Part shown: positions 18,595-27,824 of the stretch, one piece after another
How the letters are laid out: each line of letters starts with the position of its first letter
Position numbering within the stretch: position 1 is the first letter of the stretch
Assembly: GCA_017476665.1 (NCBI GenBank)
Contig: JAFUZJ010000004.1
Coordinates: 1-61,954 of the forward strand
DNA length: 61,954 nt
Source: Lachnospiraceae bacterium
GTDB lineage: Bacteria; Bacillota; Clostridia; Lachnospirales; Lachnospiraceae
Reading direction: 5' to 3'
The notes under the pieces: model-generated
The model's database searches: none
What the model was told of the DNA's origin: nothing
Seen by the model: only the letters and a program-made list of their open reading frames with translations
Position numbers and translations under genes: made by a program

Positions 18595-18623
18595 ATTATA
18601 AACAAATTTGCCTCAAAATACAA
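18595..18623 (-). promoter_or_regulatory. promoter for the M15 peptidase gene
   Basis: On the minus strand, TTGTAT (18623-18618), a 17-base spacer and TATAAT (18600-18595). The peptidase start codon lies 45 bases further on. Confidence 0.6.
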
Positions 18624-18652
18624 TCTGCAAACGGCAAAGACAGATATTTCTA

Positions 18653-18681
18653 TTGTAATTCGCGCATGAATTTAGTAAAAT
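18653..18681 (+). promoter_or_regulatory. promoter for ecfA1-ecfA2-ecfT-truA
   Basis: TTGTAA (18653-18658), a 17-base spacer and TAAAAT (18676-18681), 44 bases before the ecfA1 start. It is back to back with the peptidase promoter. Confidence 0.6.
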
Positions 18682-18725
18682 AGAACGCAAAAGCATGAAA
18701 AGACAGCTTTCAAAGGATACGATAC

Positions 18726-19580
18726 ATGGGCATTATCAAGACCAAAAATTTAGTATATGAATATATCAGGCGGGATGAGGAAGGCAATGTGGAGGGAATC
18801 ACCACTGCGGTGGACAAGGTTTCCCTGAATGTCAAGGCCGGAGAGTTTATCGCTGTCTTAGGACATAATGGCTCCGGTAAATCCACGCTGGCCAAGCACA
18901 TCAATGCCATTTTGAGCCCTACGGAAGGGACGGTATGGGTGGATGGCAAGGATACTGCGAAAGAGGAGAACCTCTGGGAGATCCGGCAGACTGCTGGTAT
19001 GGTGTTCCAAAATCCTGACAATCAGATCATCGGGCAGGTTGTGGAGGAAGATGTGGGGTTTGGCCCCGAGAATTTGGGCGTCCCCACCAAAGAAATCTGG
19101 GAGCGGGTGGAGGAGAGCCTGAAGGCGGTGGGTATGTATGCATATCGCAAGCATTCGCCCAATAAACTGTCCGGCGGACAGAAGCAGAGGGTGTCGATCG
19201 CAGGCGTCATGGCCATGCATCCCAAGTGTATCATTCTGGACGAGCCCACGGCGATGTTGGATCCCAACGGCCGCAAGGATGTGATCCGGGCAGCGCGGGC
19301 GTTAAATGATGTGGAAAAGATTACGATCGTGCTGATCACCCATTACATGGAGGAGACTATTTATGCGGATCGTATTTTTGTGATGGATCAGGGCAGGATT
19401 GCCATGGAGGGAACGCCCAGGGAGGTGTTTTCCCAGGTGGAGCGCCTGAAGGAACTGCGTCTGGATGTGCCGCAGGTGACACTGTTAGCGCATGAATTAC
19501 AGAAGCGGGGACTGCGTCTGCCCAAAGGGATACTGACAACAGAGGAACTGGTGGAGGCATTGAAATGTCTATCATATTAG
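18726..19580 (+). CDS. ecfA1: ECF transporter ATPase EcfA1
   Basis: The 284-residue ABC ATPase has Walker [20 protein letters not shown]-loop [20 protein letters not shown], signature [17 protein letters not shown] and Walker [14 protein letters not shown]. The VFQNPDNQ form is typical of the first ECF ATPase. With EcfA2 and EcfT it forms the energy-coupling module shared by several vitamin-specific S components in group II ECF systems; no S component is encoded nearby. Its end overlaps ecfA2 by 16 bases. Confidence 0.95.
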   Translation: MGIIKTKNLVYEYIRRDEEGNVEGITTAVDKVSLNVKAGEFIAVLGHNGSGKSTLAKHINAILSPTEGTVWVDGKDTAKEENLWEIRQTAGMVFQNPDNQIIGQVVEEDVGFGPENLGVPTKEIWERVEESLKAVGMYAYRKHSPNKLSGGQKQRVSIAGVMAMHPKCIILDEPTAMLDPNGRKDVIRAARALNDVEKITIVLITHYMEETIYADRIFVMDQGRIAMEGTPREVFSQVERLKELRLDVPQVTLLAHELQKRGLRLPKGILTTEELVEALKCLSY

Positions 19581-20410
19581 ACCATGTCAATTATATATAC
19601 GGAGAGGACACGCCACAGGCGGTGCACGCGTTAAAGGATATCTGCCTGCAGATCCCGGACGGTCAGTTTGTGGGAGTGATCGGACACACAGGCTCCGGCA
19701 AGTCCACGCTGATGCAGCACATGAACGGTCTGGTGCGCGCCACCAGCGGGCATATCTATTACAACGGGCAGGATATTTATGATGCGGACTATGACCTGAA
19801 GGCTCTGCGGGGCAAGGTGGGACTGGTGTTTCAGTATCCTGAGCATCAACTGTTTGAGGTGGATGTGTTTTCGGATGTGTGTTACGGACCGAAGAATCTG
19901 GGACTGGACAAAAAGGAAGTCGAGCTGCGGGCGTTTGACGCGCTGCGCAAGGTGGGATTTCCCCAGGAGCTGTTTTACCAGTCGCCGTTTGAACTCTCCG
20001 GTGGGCAGAAAAGACGTGCGGCGATCGCCGGTGTGCTGGCTATGAAGCCGGAGGTGCTGATCCTGGATGAGCCCACTGCGGGGCTGGACCCCAAGGGACG
20101 GGATGAAATCCTGGATCAGATCAAGGAGCTGCAGACGCAGACCGGCATGACGGTGCTGCTGGTGTCCCACAGTATGGAAGATGTGGCGGAATACGTGGAC
20201 AGGATCATCGTCATGAATCAGGGCAGTGTGTTGTTTGACGATACGCCGCATCAGGTGTTTGCCCATTACAAAGAACTGGAGGAGGTCGGACTTGCGGCGC
20301 CTCAGGTGACCTATATTATGAATGCTCTGAAGGAAAACGGGTTTTGCGTGGATACCTCCGTCACAACGATCAAAGAAGCGGCGGACGAGATCATGAGGGC
20401 ATTTCAATGA
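19565..20410 (+). CDS. ecfA2: ECF transporter ATPase EcfA2
   Basis: The 281-residue ATPase has Walker [20 protein letters not shown]-loop [20 protein letters not shown], signature [17 protein letters not shown] and Walker [14 protein letters not shown]. The YPEHQLFE form marks the second ECF ATPase that pairs with EcfA1. The start overlaps the ecfA1 end, implying translational coupling and equal production. Regulation is not visible beyond the shared promoter at 18653-18681. Confidence 0.95.
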   Translation: MSIILDHVNYIYGEDTPQAVHALKDICLQIPDGQFVGVIGHTGSGKSTLMQHMNGLVRATSGHIYYNGQDIYDADYDLKALRGKVGLVFQYPEHQLFEVDVFSDVCYGPKNLGLDKKEVELRAFDALRKVGFPQELFYQSPFELSGGQKRRAAIAGVLAMKPEVLILDEPTAGLDPKGRDEILDQIKELQTQTGMTVLLVSHSMEDVAEYVDRIIVMNQGSVLFDDTPHQVFAHYKELEEVGLAAPQVTYIMNALKENGFCVDTSVTTIKEAADEIMRAFQ

Positions 20411-20451
20411 GAGTATTTCAATGAAAGTATTTGCATTCGTTTGGGAGAATC

Positions 20452-21252
20452 ATGTTACGAGATATTACGTTAGGACAATATTATGCAACTGAATCAGTGA
20501 TCCACAGGCTGGACCCGCGGGTAAAACTTGTGGGAACGATTTTTTATATCATATCCCTGTTCTGCTTTCGCAACGCCTGGGGATATGGTGCGGCAATTGT
20601 GTTTCTGGCGCTGGTGATCCGATTGTCGAAGGTGCCGTTCCGGTTCATGGTGAAGGGAATGAAGTCCATTCTTTTCCTTCTGCTCATTACGGTGGTGTTC
20701 AATCTGTTTCTGACGCCGGGAGAGGTTCTGGTGGCGTTTTGGAAGCTGAAGATTACCAAAGAAGGTCTGGTACTGGCGGTCACGATGGCGGTGCGTCTGA
20801 CCTTACTGATCATCGGTTCGTCCATCATGACGCTGACGACCACCCCCAACAATCTGACAGACGGAATGGAAAGGCTGCTGCGGCCGTTGAAACTGTTCAG
20901 GGTGCCGGTGCACGAAGTGGCGATGATGATGTCCATTGCACTGCGATTCATTCCGATCCTGCTGGAGGAGACGGACAAGATCATGAAGGCGCAGCTCGCC
21001 AGGGGTGCGGATTTTGAGAGCGGTAATCTGCTCAAACGCGCCAAGGCCATGGTGCCGCTCCTGGTGCCGCTGTTTATCTCCGCCTTCCGCAGAGCCAATG
21101 ATCTGGCTATGGCGATGGAGGCCAGGTGCTACCGCGGCGGTGAGGGCAGGACGAAGATGAAGCCCCTGATCTATCGGAAGCGGGATTATATCGCATATCT
21201 GGTGCTGGTGATCTATCTTGTAGGCAGCATTGCCGCCGGGAGGATGCTATGA
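20452..21252 (+). CDS. ecfT: ECF transporter transmembrane subunit EcfT
   Basis: The 266-residue protein begins MLRDITLGQYYATESVIHRL, followed by DPRVKLVGTIFYIISLF, then several membrane helices and a cytosolic region with ARGADFESGNLLKRA and EARCYRGGEGRTKM. The two Ala-Arg-Gly/Ala-Arg-Cys motifs are the conserved coupling helices that contact EcfA1/A2. The open frame extends to TTG 20431, but TGGGAGAATC precedes ATG 20452. The stop overlaps truA by four bases (ATGA). Confidence 0.95.
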   Translation: MLRDITLGQYYATESVIHRLDPRVKLVGTIFYIISLFCFRNAWGYGAAIVFLALVIRLSKVPFRFMVKGMKSILFLLLITVVFNLFLTPGEVLVAFWKLKITKEGLVLAVTMAVRLTLLIIGSSIMTLTTTPNNLTDGMERLLRPLKLFRVPVHEVAMMMSIALRFIPILLEETDKIMKAQLARGADFESGNLLKRAKAMVPLLVPLFISAFRRANDLAMAMEARCYRGGEGRTKMKPLIYRKRDYIAYLVLVIYLVGSIAAGRML

Positions 21253-22031
21253 GTCGCGAAACGTCAACACAGCCTGAGACTTTGCCGCGCCTCAAACGGG
21301 TGCGCCTGACGGTGGCCTATGACGGCACGGCTTACCACGGCTGGCAGATCCAGAAAAATGGTGTTACCATCGAGAGCGAGTTAAACCGCTGCTTGTCGGA
21401 CCTGTTGCAGGAGGACATTCAGGTGATCGGCGCCAGCAGGACGGATGCGGGAGTGCACGCGCTAGGTAATATCGCAGTGTTTGACACCCATGCCCGTATG
21501 CCTGCGGAGAAGATTTCCTATGCGTTGAATCAGCGCCTGCCGGAGGACATCCGGATCCAGAAGTCGGAGGAGGTTGCCTTAGACTGGCATCCCAGGCACG
21601 CAGAGAGCCGTAAGACATATGAATACCGTATTTACCGGGGAGAATTTCCCATGCCGGTAAAGCGGTTATACAGCTATTTCACTTACCGGCCGCTGCATGT
21701 GGAGCAGATGCGGCTGGCAGCGGCCTATCTGGTGGGGGAGCATGATTTTAAGAGCTTCTGTCAGACGGGAGCCCAGGTGGAAAGTACCGTGCGGACCATT
21801 TATTCGCTGGAGGTGGAGGAACAGGGCACGGATCTGGTGATCCGGGTTTGCGGAAACGGCTTCCTCTACAATATGGTCCGCATCATTGCAGGAACGCTGA
21901 TGGAAGTGGGCGAGGGAAAAAGAAGCCCGGAGGATATGAAACGTGTCTTACAGGCTTGTGACAGGGCGGCAGCAGGTCCTACCGCGCCGGCGCAGGGATT
22001 GACTCTGATACGGTATGAATTTACGGAATAG
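21249..22031 (+). CDS. truA: tRNA pseudouridine(38-40) synthase
   Basis: The 260-residue protein modifies uridines 38-40 of the tRNA anticodon arm. The core has VAYDGTAYHGWQIQKNGVTI, the catalytic block GASRTDAGVHALGNIAVFDT (Asp nucleophile), and FLYNMVRIIAGTLMEVGEGK near the end. It overlaps ecfT by four bases, and the order ecfA1-A2-T-truA-rplM-rpsI is widely kept in Bacillota. Confidence 0.96.
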   Translation: MSRETSTQPETLPRLKRVRLTVAYDGTAYHGWQIQKNGVTIESELNRCLSDLLQEDIQVIGASRTDAGVHALGNIAVFDTHARMPAEKISYALNQRLPEDIRIQKSEEVALDWHPRHAESRKTYEYRIYRGEFPMPVKRLYSYFTYRPLHVEQMRLAAAYLVGEHDFKSFCQTGAQVESTVRTIYSLEVEEQGTDLVIRVCGNGFLYNMVRIIAGTLMEVGEGKRSPEDMKRVLQACDRAAAGPTAPAQGLTLIRYEFTE

Positions 22032-22084
22032 CGGAAGCGGTGGACTGCTGAAATAAATTACATGTGTTATTAAAATAATAGCAC

Positions 22085-22113
22085 TTGACACGTCCGATAA
22101 GGTATCATATAAT
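22085..22113 (+). promoter_or_regulatory. consensus sigma-A promoter for rplM-rpsI
   Basis: TTGACA (22085-22090), a 17-base spacer and TATAAT (22108-22113): a perfect consensus promoter. Transcription should start near 22120, about 170 bases before rplM. Confidence 0.9.
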
Positions 22114-22119
22114 ATACAA

Positions 22120-22288
22120 CTGTGACAGTGTTTAGAAAGGTGGAGCCAAAGCCCCGGCAAAGCCTTTTCGATACAAGAACTACATTGCATAAAACAAAGT
22201 TTTGCGAGCGCCTGCCAAGGTGGCCGGACATCCGCCGAGGCATCTGCAGACAGAACACAAACTGCAAAAGTAATACGGAGGAAACATC
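22120..22288 (+). promoter_or_regulatory. long leader of rplM-rpsI
   Basis: About 170 untranslated bases separate the promoter from rplM. They contain AAAAC-AAA-GTTTT (22191-22203), GCC-AAGGT-GGC (22214-22224) and a Gly/Cys-rich-looking GC segment that could fold further. An L13 autoregulatory leader is known before rplM in Bacillota; position and length fit, but I could not match its consensus structure by eye. Confidence 0.4.
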
Positions 22289-22717
22289 ATGAAAACATTT
22301 ATGGCTAGTCCGGCTACAATCGATAGAAAATGGTATGTAGTAGACGCAACCGGCATGACCCTCGGCCGTCTGGCTTCCGAGGTTGCCAAAGTACTGAGAG
22401 GTAAGAATAAGCCTATTTTCACCCCTCACATTGACACGGGTGATTATGTGATCGTGATCAACGCCGAGAAGGTAGTTGTGACCGGTAAGAAGTTGGATCA
22501 GAAGATTTATCATCATCATTCCGACTATGTTGGAGGCATGAAGGAGACCACTCTGAGAGAGAAGCTTGCAAAGAAGCCTGAAGAGGTTGTTGAGCTTGCT
22601 GTCAAGGGTATGCTTCCCAAGGGACCTTTAGGAAGACAGATGTACACCAAGCTGCACGTATATGCAGGTCCTGAGCACAATCACGCTGCACAGAAGCCTG
22701 AAGTGCTGACATTCTAA
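22289..22717 (+). CDS. rplM: 50S ribosomal protein L13
   Basis: The 142-residue product has [40 protein letters not shown] and the late block [20 protein letters not shown], all diagnostic of L13. L13 is an early 50S assembly protein. ACGGAGG precedes the ATG, behind a long leader. It is followed 25 bases later by rpsI. Confidence 0.97.
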   Translation: MKTFMASPATIDRKWYVVDATGMTLGRLASEVAKVLRGKNKPIFTPHIDTGDYVIVINAEKVVVTGKKLDQKIYHHHSDYVGGMKETTLREKLAKKPEEVVELAVKGMLPKGPLGRQMYTKLHVYAGPEHNHAAQKPEVLTF

Positions 22718-22742
22718 AGGATCGGAAGGAGGAGAATAAAAC

Positions 22743-23138
22743 ATGGCTAAGACAGAGAGATACTACGGTACAGGTAGAAGAAAGAAAGCAATCGCCAGAG
22801 TATATCTGGTTCCCGGCAAGGGCAATGTTACTATCAACAAGAAGAGCATGGACGAGTATTTTGGTCTGGAGACTCTGAAGGTTATCGTTCGTCAGCCTTT
22901 GGTTGCTACCGATAACACTGAGAAGTTTGATGTGATCGTAAATGTAAAGGGCGGCGGATACACCGGCCAGGCAGGTGCTGTAAGACACGGCATTGCAAGA
23001 GCTCTGCTTCAGGTAGACGGCGATTACAGACCCGTTCTGAAGAAGGCAGGTTTCCTCACCAGAGACCCTCGTATGAAGGAGAGAAAGAAGTACGGCTTGA
23101 AAGCTGCAAGACGTGCTCCTCAGTTCAGCAAGAGATAA
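22743..23138 (+). CDS. rpsI: 30S ribosomal protein S9
   Basis: The 131-residue protein begins [20 protein letters not shown] and ends [16 protein letters not shown]. The C-terminal Lys-Arg tail reaches the P-site tRNA anticodon. GGAAGGAGG precedes the start. A long bidirectional terminator follows. Confidence 0.97.
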   Translation: MAKTERYYGTGRRKKAIARVYLVPGKGNVTINKKSMDEYFGLETLKVIVRQPLVATDNTEKFDVIVNVKGGGYTGQAGAVRHGIARALLQVDGDYRPVLKKAGFLTRDPRMKERKKYGLKAARRAPQFSKR

Positions 23139-23162
23139 GGTGCGCGTAGCTACGAGCAGCGC

Positions 23163-23225
23163 GATAACAAAAAGGGATTACATCTGCAAGTTTACTTGCG
23201 GGGATGTAATCCCTTTTTAGTTATC
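23163..23225 (+). terminator. long bidirectional terminator after rpsI
   Basis: Arms at 23163-23184 and 23203-23225 pair over about 22 bases, including AAAAAGGGATTACATC against GATGTAATCCCTTTTT, and an inner GCAAG/CTTGC stem caps it. T-runs are present on both strands. It separates rpsI from the convergent membrane-protein gene. Confidence 0.9.
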
Positions 23226-23245
23226 ATGCGGCGACAGCTGCGACA

Positions 23246-23270
23246 ACGAGAAACGCGCAGCGTTTCGAGT
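23246..23270 (+). repeat. CGAG-flanked palindromic element
   Basis: GAAACGC (23250-23256) pairs with GCGTTTC (23260-23266), and both arms carry an outer CGAG in the same orientation (ACGAG before, CGAGT after). This is the same design as the second hairpin between rpsK and rpsD. It lies between the rpsI terminator and the end of the minus-strand gene. Confidence 0.45.
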
Positions 23271-23303
23271 GGCGCAGCGCGATGAAACATTTTATGCGCA
23301 GCT

Positions 23304-24752
23304 TCATTCCCACTCCACGCACACACTCTCTTTATCAAAATAGGCAGCAATCCGTTGGTTGGTGGGATGTTCCGGATCGCCGGTGAAATCCCCCACATAC
23401 AGCAGATCTGCCTGGATTGTGTACGGGTGAAAGACCACCACTTTTACTGAAGGATCTGCGAGAAGGTCCATTCGCTCCCGGTACTCTGCTTCATAAGCAG
23501 CAGCATCACCGGAGGAGAGACACCGGATCGCACGCGTCGTCGTGCAATCCTTCCATGCCCCCGAGATACCCCAAATTGCCAGCAACAGTAAAACTGCCAC
23601 ATAAAATCCAATCCGGATCCTGCCGCCGGGCTGTTTTTTTTCTTCTGCTCTTTCACGCCATACTCTCTGCACATACCCCAGTCCATAGGCATAACAGAAT
23701 ACGACGAACAACACATAAATATAATACATCGCCGCCACAGCCCGCGCCGGACCGGTGGAATTCATCGTGTAAAAGGTAGGGCAGAAGGAGGAACACATCA
23801 CCCCGTAGGCAAAGCCCATCACAAGCAGCGGATAGCGGAAGCGAAAAGCGTTCTGCCGGAAGGTGTACCATAACAATGGGGTGATCAAAAGCAGCGCGAT
23901 CACAAACCACAGATCCGTCATATACAGCAGAAAATCAATCCCCTTTTGCAGGGATTTCGCAATTGCAAGGATGGGAGAAATCTGCCACATACCGTCCTGA
24001 CGCACTTTATTTCCGGGTGCCAGCGCATTGATCGCGAAACCGCCGAACCAAAATAGATATACCGGCAGAAGGGGGATTAGCCGCTTGGCTTCCCGACGCC
24101 ACAGCAGCATCCCGGCCAGAGCTATGAACAGGATTGTGGCAGGCAGAAACGTCACATAATTCCCGCCGGCCAGCCAAAAAGCAAGCAGGCTCAGCAGCAG
24201 AATCCGCCAGAGACCGCCTTTTTGAAGCCATGTGATCAGAAGCCCGAAAAAACATAAAGTAATTGCCAGAAATCCTGTATAATACACGGAGCCGTTATAC
24301 CAGAAAAAAGATTCTGACTGAAAATCCACTGTCTGTATGCAAAGCATGGCGGTCAAGGAAGCGATTGCGATCCAGACAGAAGTCGATGCCTTCAGCCATC
24401 CGCACAGGATCTTGCGCAGCAGATAAAAGATACTTCCGCACAGAAGCAGCAGAATAACCGGCGTAACCAGGTGATAGGATCGCTCGCTGAACACATTGGG
24501 CGGAAGATACATGAGAAACATGGCTGAATACGTGCCCTGCCAGATCTGATACTGTTCGGATACACCTTCGCAGGCTGCACCGATCACTTGCGTGATATCA
24601 TGCGTGGATTCCCAGATATGATGTGTCTCCACACCATAGTCATAGTCGTCGCCGGTGGGATGATTATACCGTCCCAGGATAACGATAGGGATAATTCCCA
24701 GGATCAATAAGAGCAGACAGAGACAGGATAAGATTTTAGAATAATATTTCAA
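23304..24752 (-). CDS. polytopic membrane protein (DUF6056-like)
   Basis: The 482-residue protein has about ten to twelve membrane helices and ends in a short soluble tail. After the first helix comes NHPTGDDYDYGVETHHIW, an acidic GDDY motif in the first external loop, as in DUF6056-type proteins and GT-C-like glycosyltransferases. A role in cell-wall polymer or surface-glycan assembly is possible but unproven. The start is TTG, 8 bases after AAGGGG, with no better ATG nearby. It has its own promoter at 24823-24852. Confidence 0.65.
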   Translation of the reverse strand: MKYYSKILSCLCLLLLILGIIPIVILGRYNHPTGDDYDYGVETHHIWESTHDITQVIGAACEGVSEQYQIWQGTYSAMFLMYLPPNVFSERSYHLVTPVILLLLCGSIFYLLRKILCGWLKASTSVWIAIASLTAMLCIQTVDFQSESFFWYNGSVYYTGFLAITLCFFGLLITWLQKGGLWRILLLSLLAFWLAGGNYVTFLPATILFIALAGMLLWRREAKRLIPLLPVYLFWFGGFAINALAPGNKVRQDGMWQISPILAIAKSLQKGIDFLLYMTDLWFVIALLLITPLLWYTFRQNAFRFRYPLLVMGFAYGVMCSSFCPTFYTMNSTGPARAVAAMYYIYVLFVVFCYAYGLGYVQRVWRERAEEKKQPGGRIRIGFYVAVLLLLAIWGISGAWKDCTTTRAIRCLSSGDAAAYEAEYRERMDLLADPSVKVVVFHPYTIQADLLYVGDFTGDPEHPTNQRIAAYFDKESVCVEWE

Positions 24753-24822
24753 ATCGGTTTCCCCTTACGCTTTCAAATAAAGTTATGCATAAGGACGGAA
24801 GAAATCCTGTATGCATGATCTT

Positions 24823-24852
24823 ATTATATGTGATAGGGATTTGCTGCGTCAA
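24823..24852 (-). promoter_or_regulatory. promoter for the DUF6056-like gene
   Basis: On the minus strand, TTGACG (24852-24847), an 18-base spacer and TATAAT (24828-24823). The TTG start codon lies about 70 bases further on. Confidence 0.6.
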
Positions 24853-24871
24853 TCTTTACTTTAGAATCATC

Positions 24872-24900
24872 TTGCTTTTCCCCGTAGAATGTTGTATAGT
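24872..24900 (+). promoter_or_regulatory. promoter for argG and probably the atp genes
   Basis: TTGCTT (24872-24877), a 17-base spacer and TATAGT (24895-24900), 50 bases before the argG start. No clear arginine-repressor box overlaps it. The gap from argG to atpB shows no terminator, so the same transcript may continue. Confidence 0.6.
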
Positions 24901-24950
24901 AAAATCTAGGTTTTTGGGAAAAATTACAATATACAATGGAGGCATATAAC

Positions 24951-26174
24951 ATGAAAGAGAAAGTGATCCTTGCTTACTCCGGTGGTCTGGATACCACTGC
25001 GATCATTCCCTGGTTGAAGGAGAATTTTGATTATGAAGTGATCTGCGTCTGCATCGACTGCGGACAGGCAGAGGAGCTGGACGGTCTGGAAGAGAGAGCG
25101 AAGTTCTGCGGCGCTTCCAAGCTTTATATTGAGAATGTGATCGATGAATTCTGCGATGAGTACATTGTACCCTGCGTACAGGCCAATGCCATCTATGAGA
25201 ACAAGTACCTGCTGGGTACTTCCATGGCACGTCCGCTGATTGCGAAGAAGCTGGTGGAGATCGCCAGAAAGGAAGGCGCTACCGCAATCTGCCACGGCGC
25301 AACCGGAAAGGGCAACGACCAGATCCGTTTCGAGCTGGGCATCAAGGCGCTGGCACCCGATATCAAGATCATCGCTGCATGGAGAAATGACAAGTGGACC
25401 ATGGATTCCCGTGAGTCCGAGATTGAGTACTGCAAGGCACATGGTATTAACCTGCCTTTCTCTGCGGATTCTTCCTATAGCCGTGACCGCAACATCTGGC
25501 ACATCAGCCATGAGGGTCTGGAGCTGGAGGATCCCGCCAACGAGCCCAACTATGATCATCTGCTGGTACTGGGCACCACGCCGGAGAAGGCTCCCGATGA
25601 GGGCGAGTATGTGACCATGACCTTTGAGAAGGGTGTTCCCACTTCCGTAAACGGCAAGCAGATGAAGGTTTCCGATATTATCCGTACCCTGAATGAGCTG
25701 GGCGGCAAGCACGGTATCGGCATCATCGACATCGTGGAGAACCGTGTGGTCGGCATGAAGTCCCGCGGTGTGTATGAGACCCCCGGAGGAACCATCCTGA
25801 TGGAGGCACATCAGCAGCTGGAGGAGTTGATCCTTGACCGTGATACCTATGCAATGAAGAAGGAGATGGGCAGCCGTTTTGCCAGCCTGGTTTACGAAGG
25901 AAAGTGGTTCACACCGCTTCGTCAGGCAGAGCAGGCATTTATCGAGGAGACACAGAAGTATGTGACCGGCGAGGTGAAGTTCAAGCTCTACAAGGGCAAT
26001 ATCATCAAGGCTGGCACCACTTCTCCTTATACCCTTTACAACGAGAGCATTGCTTCCTTTACCACCGGTGATCTCTATGATCATCATGATGCAGAGGGCT
26101 TCATCAATCTGTTCGGCCTCTCCTGCAAGGTGAGAGCAATGAAGATGCAGGAGCAGGGCATTGATCTGCTGTAA
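24951..26174 (+). CDS. argG: argininosuccinate synthase
   Basis: The 407-residue enzyme joins citrulline and aspartate using ATP in arginine synthesis. The PP-loop is AYSGGLDTTAIIPWL; ATGKGNDQIRFELG and KSRGVYETPGGTIL are further family blocks. The frame opens at ATG 24936, but GGAGG at 24938-24942 lies 8 bases before ATG 24951, so that start was chosen. argH, its usual partner, is not here; instead the ATP synthase operon follows and other arg genes come after it. Confidence 0.96.
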   Translation: MKEKVILAYSGGLDTTAIIPWLKENFDYEVICVCIDCGQAEELDGLEERAKFCGASKLYIENVIDEFCDEYIVPCVQANAIYENKYLLGTSMARPLIAKKLVEIARKEGATAICHGATGKGNDQIRFELGIKALAPDIKIIAAWRNDKWTMDSRESEIEYCKAHGINLPFSADSSYSRDRNIWHISHEGLELEDPANEPNYDHLLVLGTTPEKAPDEGEYVTMTFEKGVPTSVNGKQMKVSDIIRTLNELGGKHGIGIIDIVENRVVGMKSRGVYETPGGTILMEAHQQLEELILDRDTYAMKKEMGSRFASLVYEGKWFTPLRQAEQAFIEETQKYVTGEVKFKLYKGNIIKAGTTSPYTLYNESIASFTTGDLYDHHDAEGFINLFGLSCKVRAMKMQEQGIDLL

Positions 26175-26295
26175 AGGAGGCTTTCGCAGATCATAATTGA
26201 ACATTGGGACTCTGGTGCTGACCCCTGGTAATCCCGGGATCGGTGCCGGAGTTCTTAGACTTTTTAGGATATTCAAAAAAGAAGGAGATGATCGT

Positions 26296-27018
26296 TTGGG
26301 TAATCTGGCAGAATATCTGATGGAAGAGCTGGAATGTGAGACTGTGTTCAAGATCCCGATCCGTATCCCGCAGATTGCAGCATATGCGGACGGAATTCCC
26401 GTACATGAGTCCATTGTGGTGACATGGATCATTATGGCAGTTTTGATCCTGGTTTCCATTATTCTCACCCGAAACCTGAAGGTGGATCACATCAGTAAGC
26501 GGCAGGCGGTGGCGGAACTGATTGTGACGAAGCTCACCGGCATGGTGGAGGGAATGATCGGAGAAAACGGCAAGGCATATGTGCCCTGGCTGACCACGGT
26601 GCTTTTATATATCGGCGTGGCAAACGCGATCGGGTTGTTTGGAATGAAAGCGCCCACGAAGGACCTGAATGTGACGGTGGCATTGGCGGCCATGAGCATC
26701 ATTCTGGTGGAGGCGGCAGGCATCTATCAGCTGGGTGTGAAGCGATGGCTGCATAAGTTTCTGGAACCGGTGGCAGTGGTGCTGCCCATCAACATTCTGG
26801 AGCTTGTGACCAGACCGCTTTCCCTGTGCATGCGACTGTTTGGTAATGTATTGGGCGCGTTCGTCATCATGGAGCTGATCAAATTTGTGGTGCCGGTGAT
26901 CCTGCCGGCAGTGCTGTGCTGTTATTTTGATATTTTTGACGGACTGCTGCAGGCGTATGTGTTCGTGTTCCTGACCTCTATGTACATCAGTGAGATGTTA
27001 GAGGTGGAGGAAGCGTGA
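26296..27018 (+). CDS. atpB: ATP synthase F0 subunit a
   Basis: The 240-residue membrane protein forms the ion half-channels with the c ring. It has about five to six helices, and the key late helix carries ELVTRPLSLCMRLFGNVLGA, with the essential Arg of the stator (in SLCMRLFGN). GAAGGAG lies about 9 bases before TTG 26296, giving a normal length. The open frame extends to 26197 without a good start, so 26175-26295 looks like a leader. The start codon is not certain. Confidence 0.9.
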   Translation: MGNLAEYLMEELECETVFKIPIRIPQIAAYADGIPVHESIVVTWIIMAVLILVSIILTRNLKVDHISKRQAVAELIVTKLTGMVEGMIGENGKAYVPWLTTVLLYIGVANAIGLFGMKAPTKDLNVTVALAAMSIILVEAAGIYQLGVKRWLHKFLEPVAVVLPINILELVTRPLSLCMRLFGNVLGAFVIMELIKFVVPVILPAVLCCYFDIFDGLLQAYVFVFLTSMYISEMLEVEEA

Positions 27019-27078
27019 CGGGCAGACCGGGTGAAATGTGAAAGGAAACGATATTAAAACAAATAAAGGAGAAGAGAA

Positions 27079-27306
27079 ATGAATACGAGTTTAATCGCAA
27101 TCGGAGCAGCTATCGCAGTTTTCGGCGCCATCGGCGCAGGTATCGGTATCGGAATGGCTACCAGTAAGGCAGTGGAGGCCATCGCAAGACAGCCGGAAGC
27201 TTCCGGCAAGATCAATACAGCGTTGATCCTGGGATGTGCGCTGGCGGAGGCAACGGCAATCTACTGCTTTGTCATCGCGCTGATGATCATTGTTATGTTG
27301 AAATAA
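27079..27306 (+). CDS. atpE: ATP synthase F0 subunit c
   Basis: The 75-residue hairpin protein forms the rotor ring. The first helix has GAIGAGIGIGMATSKAVEAI, the polar loop is ARQPEASGK, and the second helix carries the ion-binding Glu57 in ALAEATAIY. The sodium-type signature (Gln at position 24 here, and Glu-Ser in helix 2) is absent: the sequence has Ile24 and Glu-Ala. Proton coupling is therefore expected. Confidence 0.96.
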   Translation: MNTSLIAIGAAIAVFGAIGAGIGIGMATSKAVEAIARQPEASGKINTALILGCALAEATAIYCFVIALMIIVMLK

Positions 27307-27335
27307 AAAGCAGACGGAAAGGAAAGGGAAGCGAT

Positions 27336-27824
27336 ATGCTGAGTGTTGATCCGTTTAATTTAATCTGTACGGTTGTGAACCTTTTGATCCTGTTTGTGGC
27401 GCTTAGGATATTTCTTTTCAAGCCTGTGCAGAAGATCATTGCCGAAAGACAGGCCCAGGCGGATGCGCAGTTGAACGAGGCGGCTGCCAGGCAGAAAGAG
27501 GCGGAGAGCCTGAAGGCGCAGTACAGTTCTTCCATGGCAAAGGCTGAGGAGGAAAAGAAGCAGCTCTTAAATACCGCGAGAAAAGATGCAGACGAGCAGT
27601 ATCAGAAGATCGTGGAGGAAGCAAAAGCACAGGCGAAGCAGATCGAGGAGCGCGCGGTGGCAGATGCCCAGAATCAGAAAAACCGCATTCTCAAGAACAC
27701 GGAGAAGGAAATTGCAGACATGGTGGTGGCTGCGGCGGAGAAGATGGTGGGAACCCAGAGCGGCGCAAAGATCGACAGGTCTCTTTATGATGAGTTTTTA
27801 GGGAAAGCAGGAGAAGAACAGTGA
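27336..27824 (+). CDS. atpF: ATP synthase F0 subunit b
   Basis: The 162-residue protein has one N-terminal membrane helix (FNLICTVVNLLILFVALRIF) and a long charged coiled coil rich in Ala, Glu, Lys and Gln, forming the peripheral stalk dimer. AAGGGAAGCGAT precedes ATG 27336; the open frame upstream overlaps atpE and is not used. It ends at normal length without a delta-like extension, and its stop overlaps the next start by one base (TGATG). Confidence 0.94.
   Translation: MLSVDPFNLICTVVNLLILFVALRIFLFKPVQKIIAERQAQADAQLNEAAARQKEAESLKAQYSSSMAKAEEEKKQLLNTARKDADEQYQKIVEEAKAQAKQIEERAVADAQNQKNRILKNTEKEIADMVVAAAEKMVGTQSGAKIDRSLYDEFLGKAGEEQ

Noticed and set aside
19631-20407. 258-codon minus-strand frame opposite ecfA2
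   Set aside because: ecfA2 on the plus strand has all ABC ATPase motifs, so the other is a shadow.
24924-26468. 514-codon minus-strand open frame opposite argG
   Set aside because: It is the antisense shadow of argG and the atpB start; codon bias of argG makes the other strand open, and the product has no family features.
27079-27306. Sodium-specific c subunit
   Set aside because: The Gln in helix 1 and Glu-Ser in helix 2 of sodium types are replaced by Ile24 and Glu57-Ala58.
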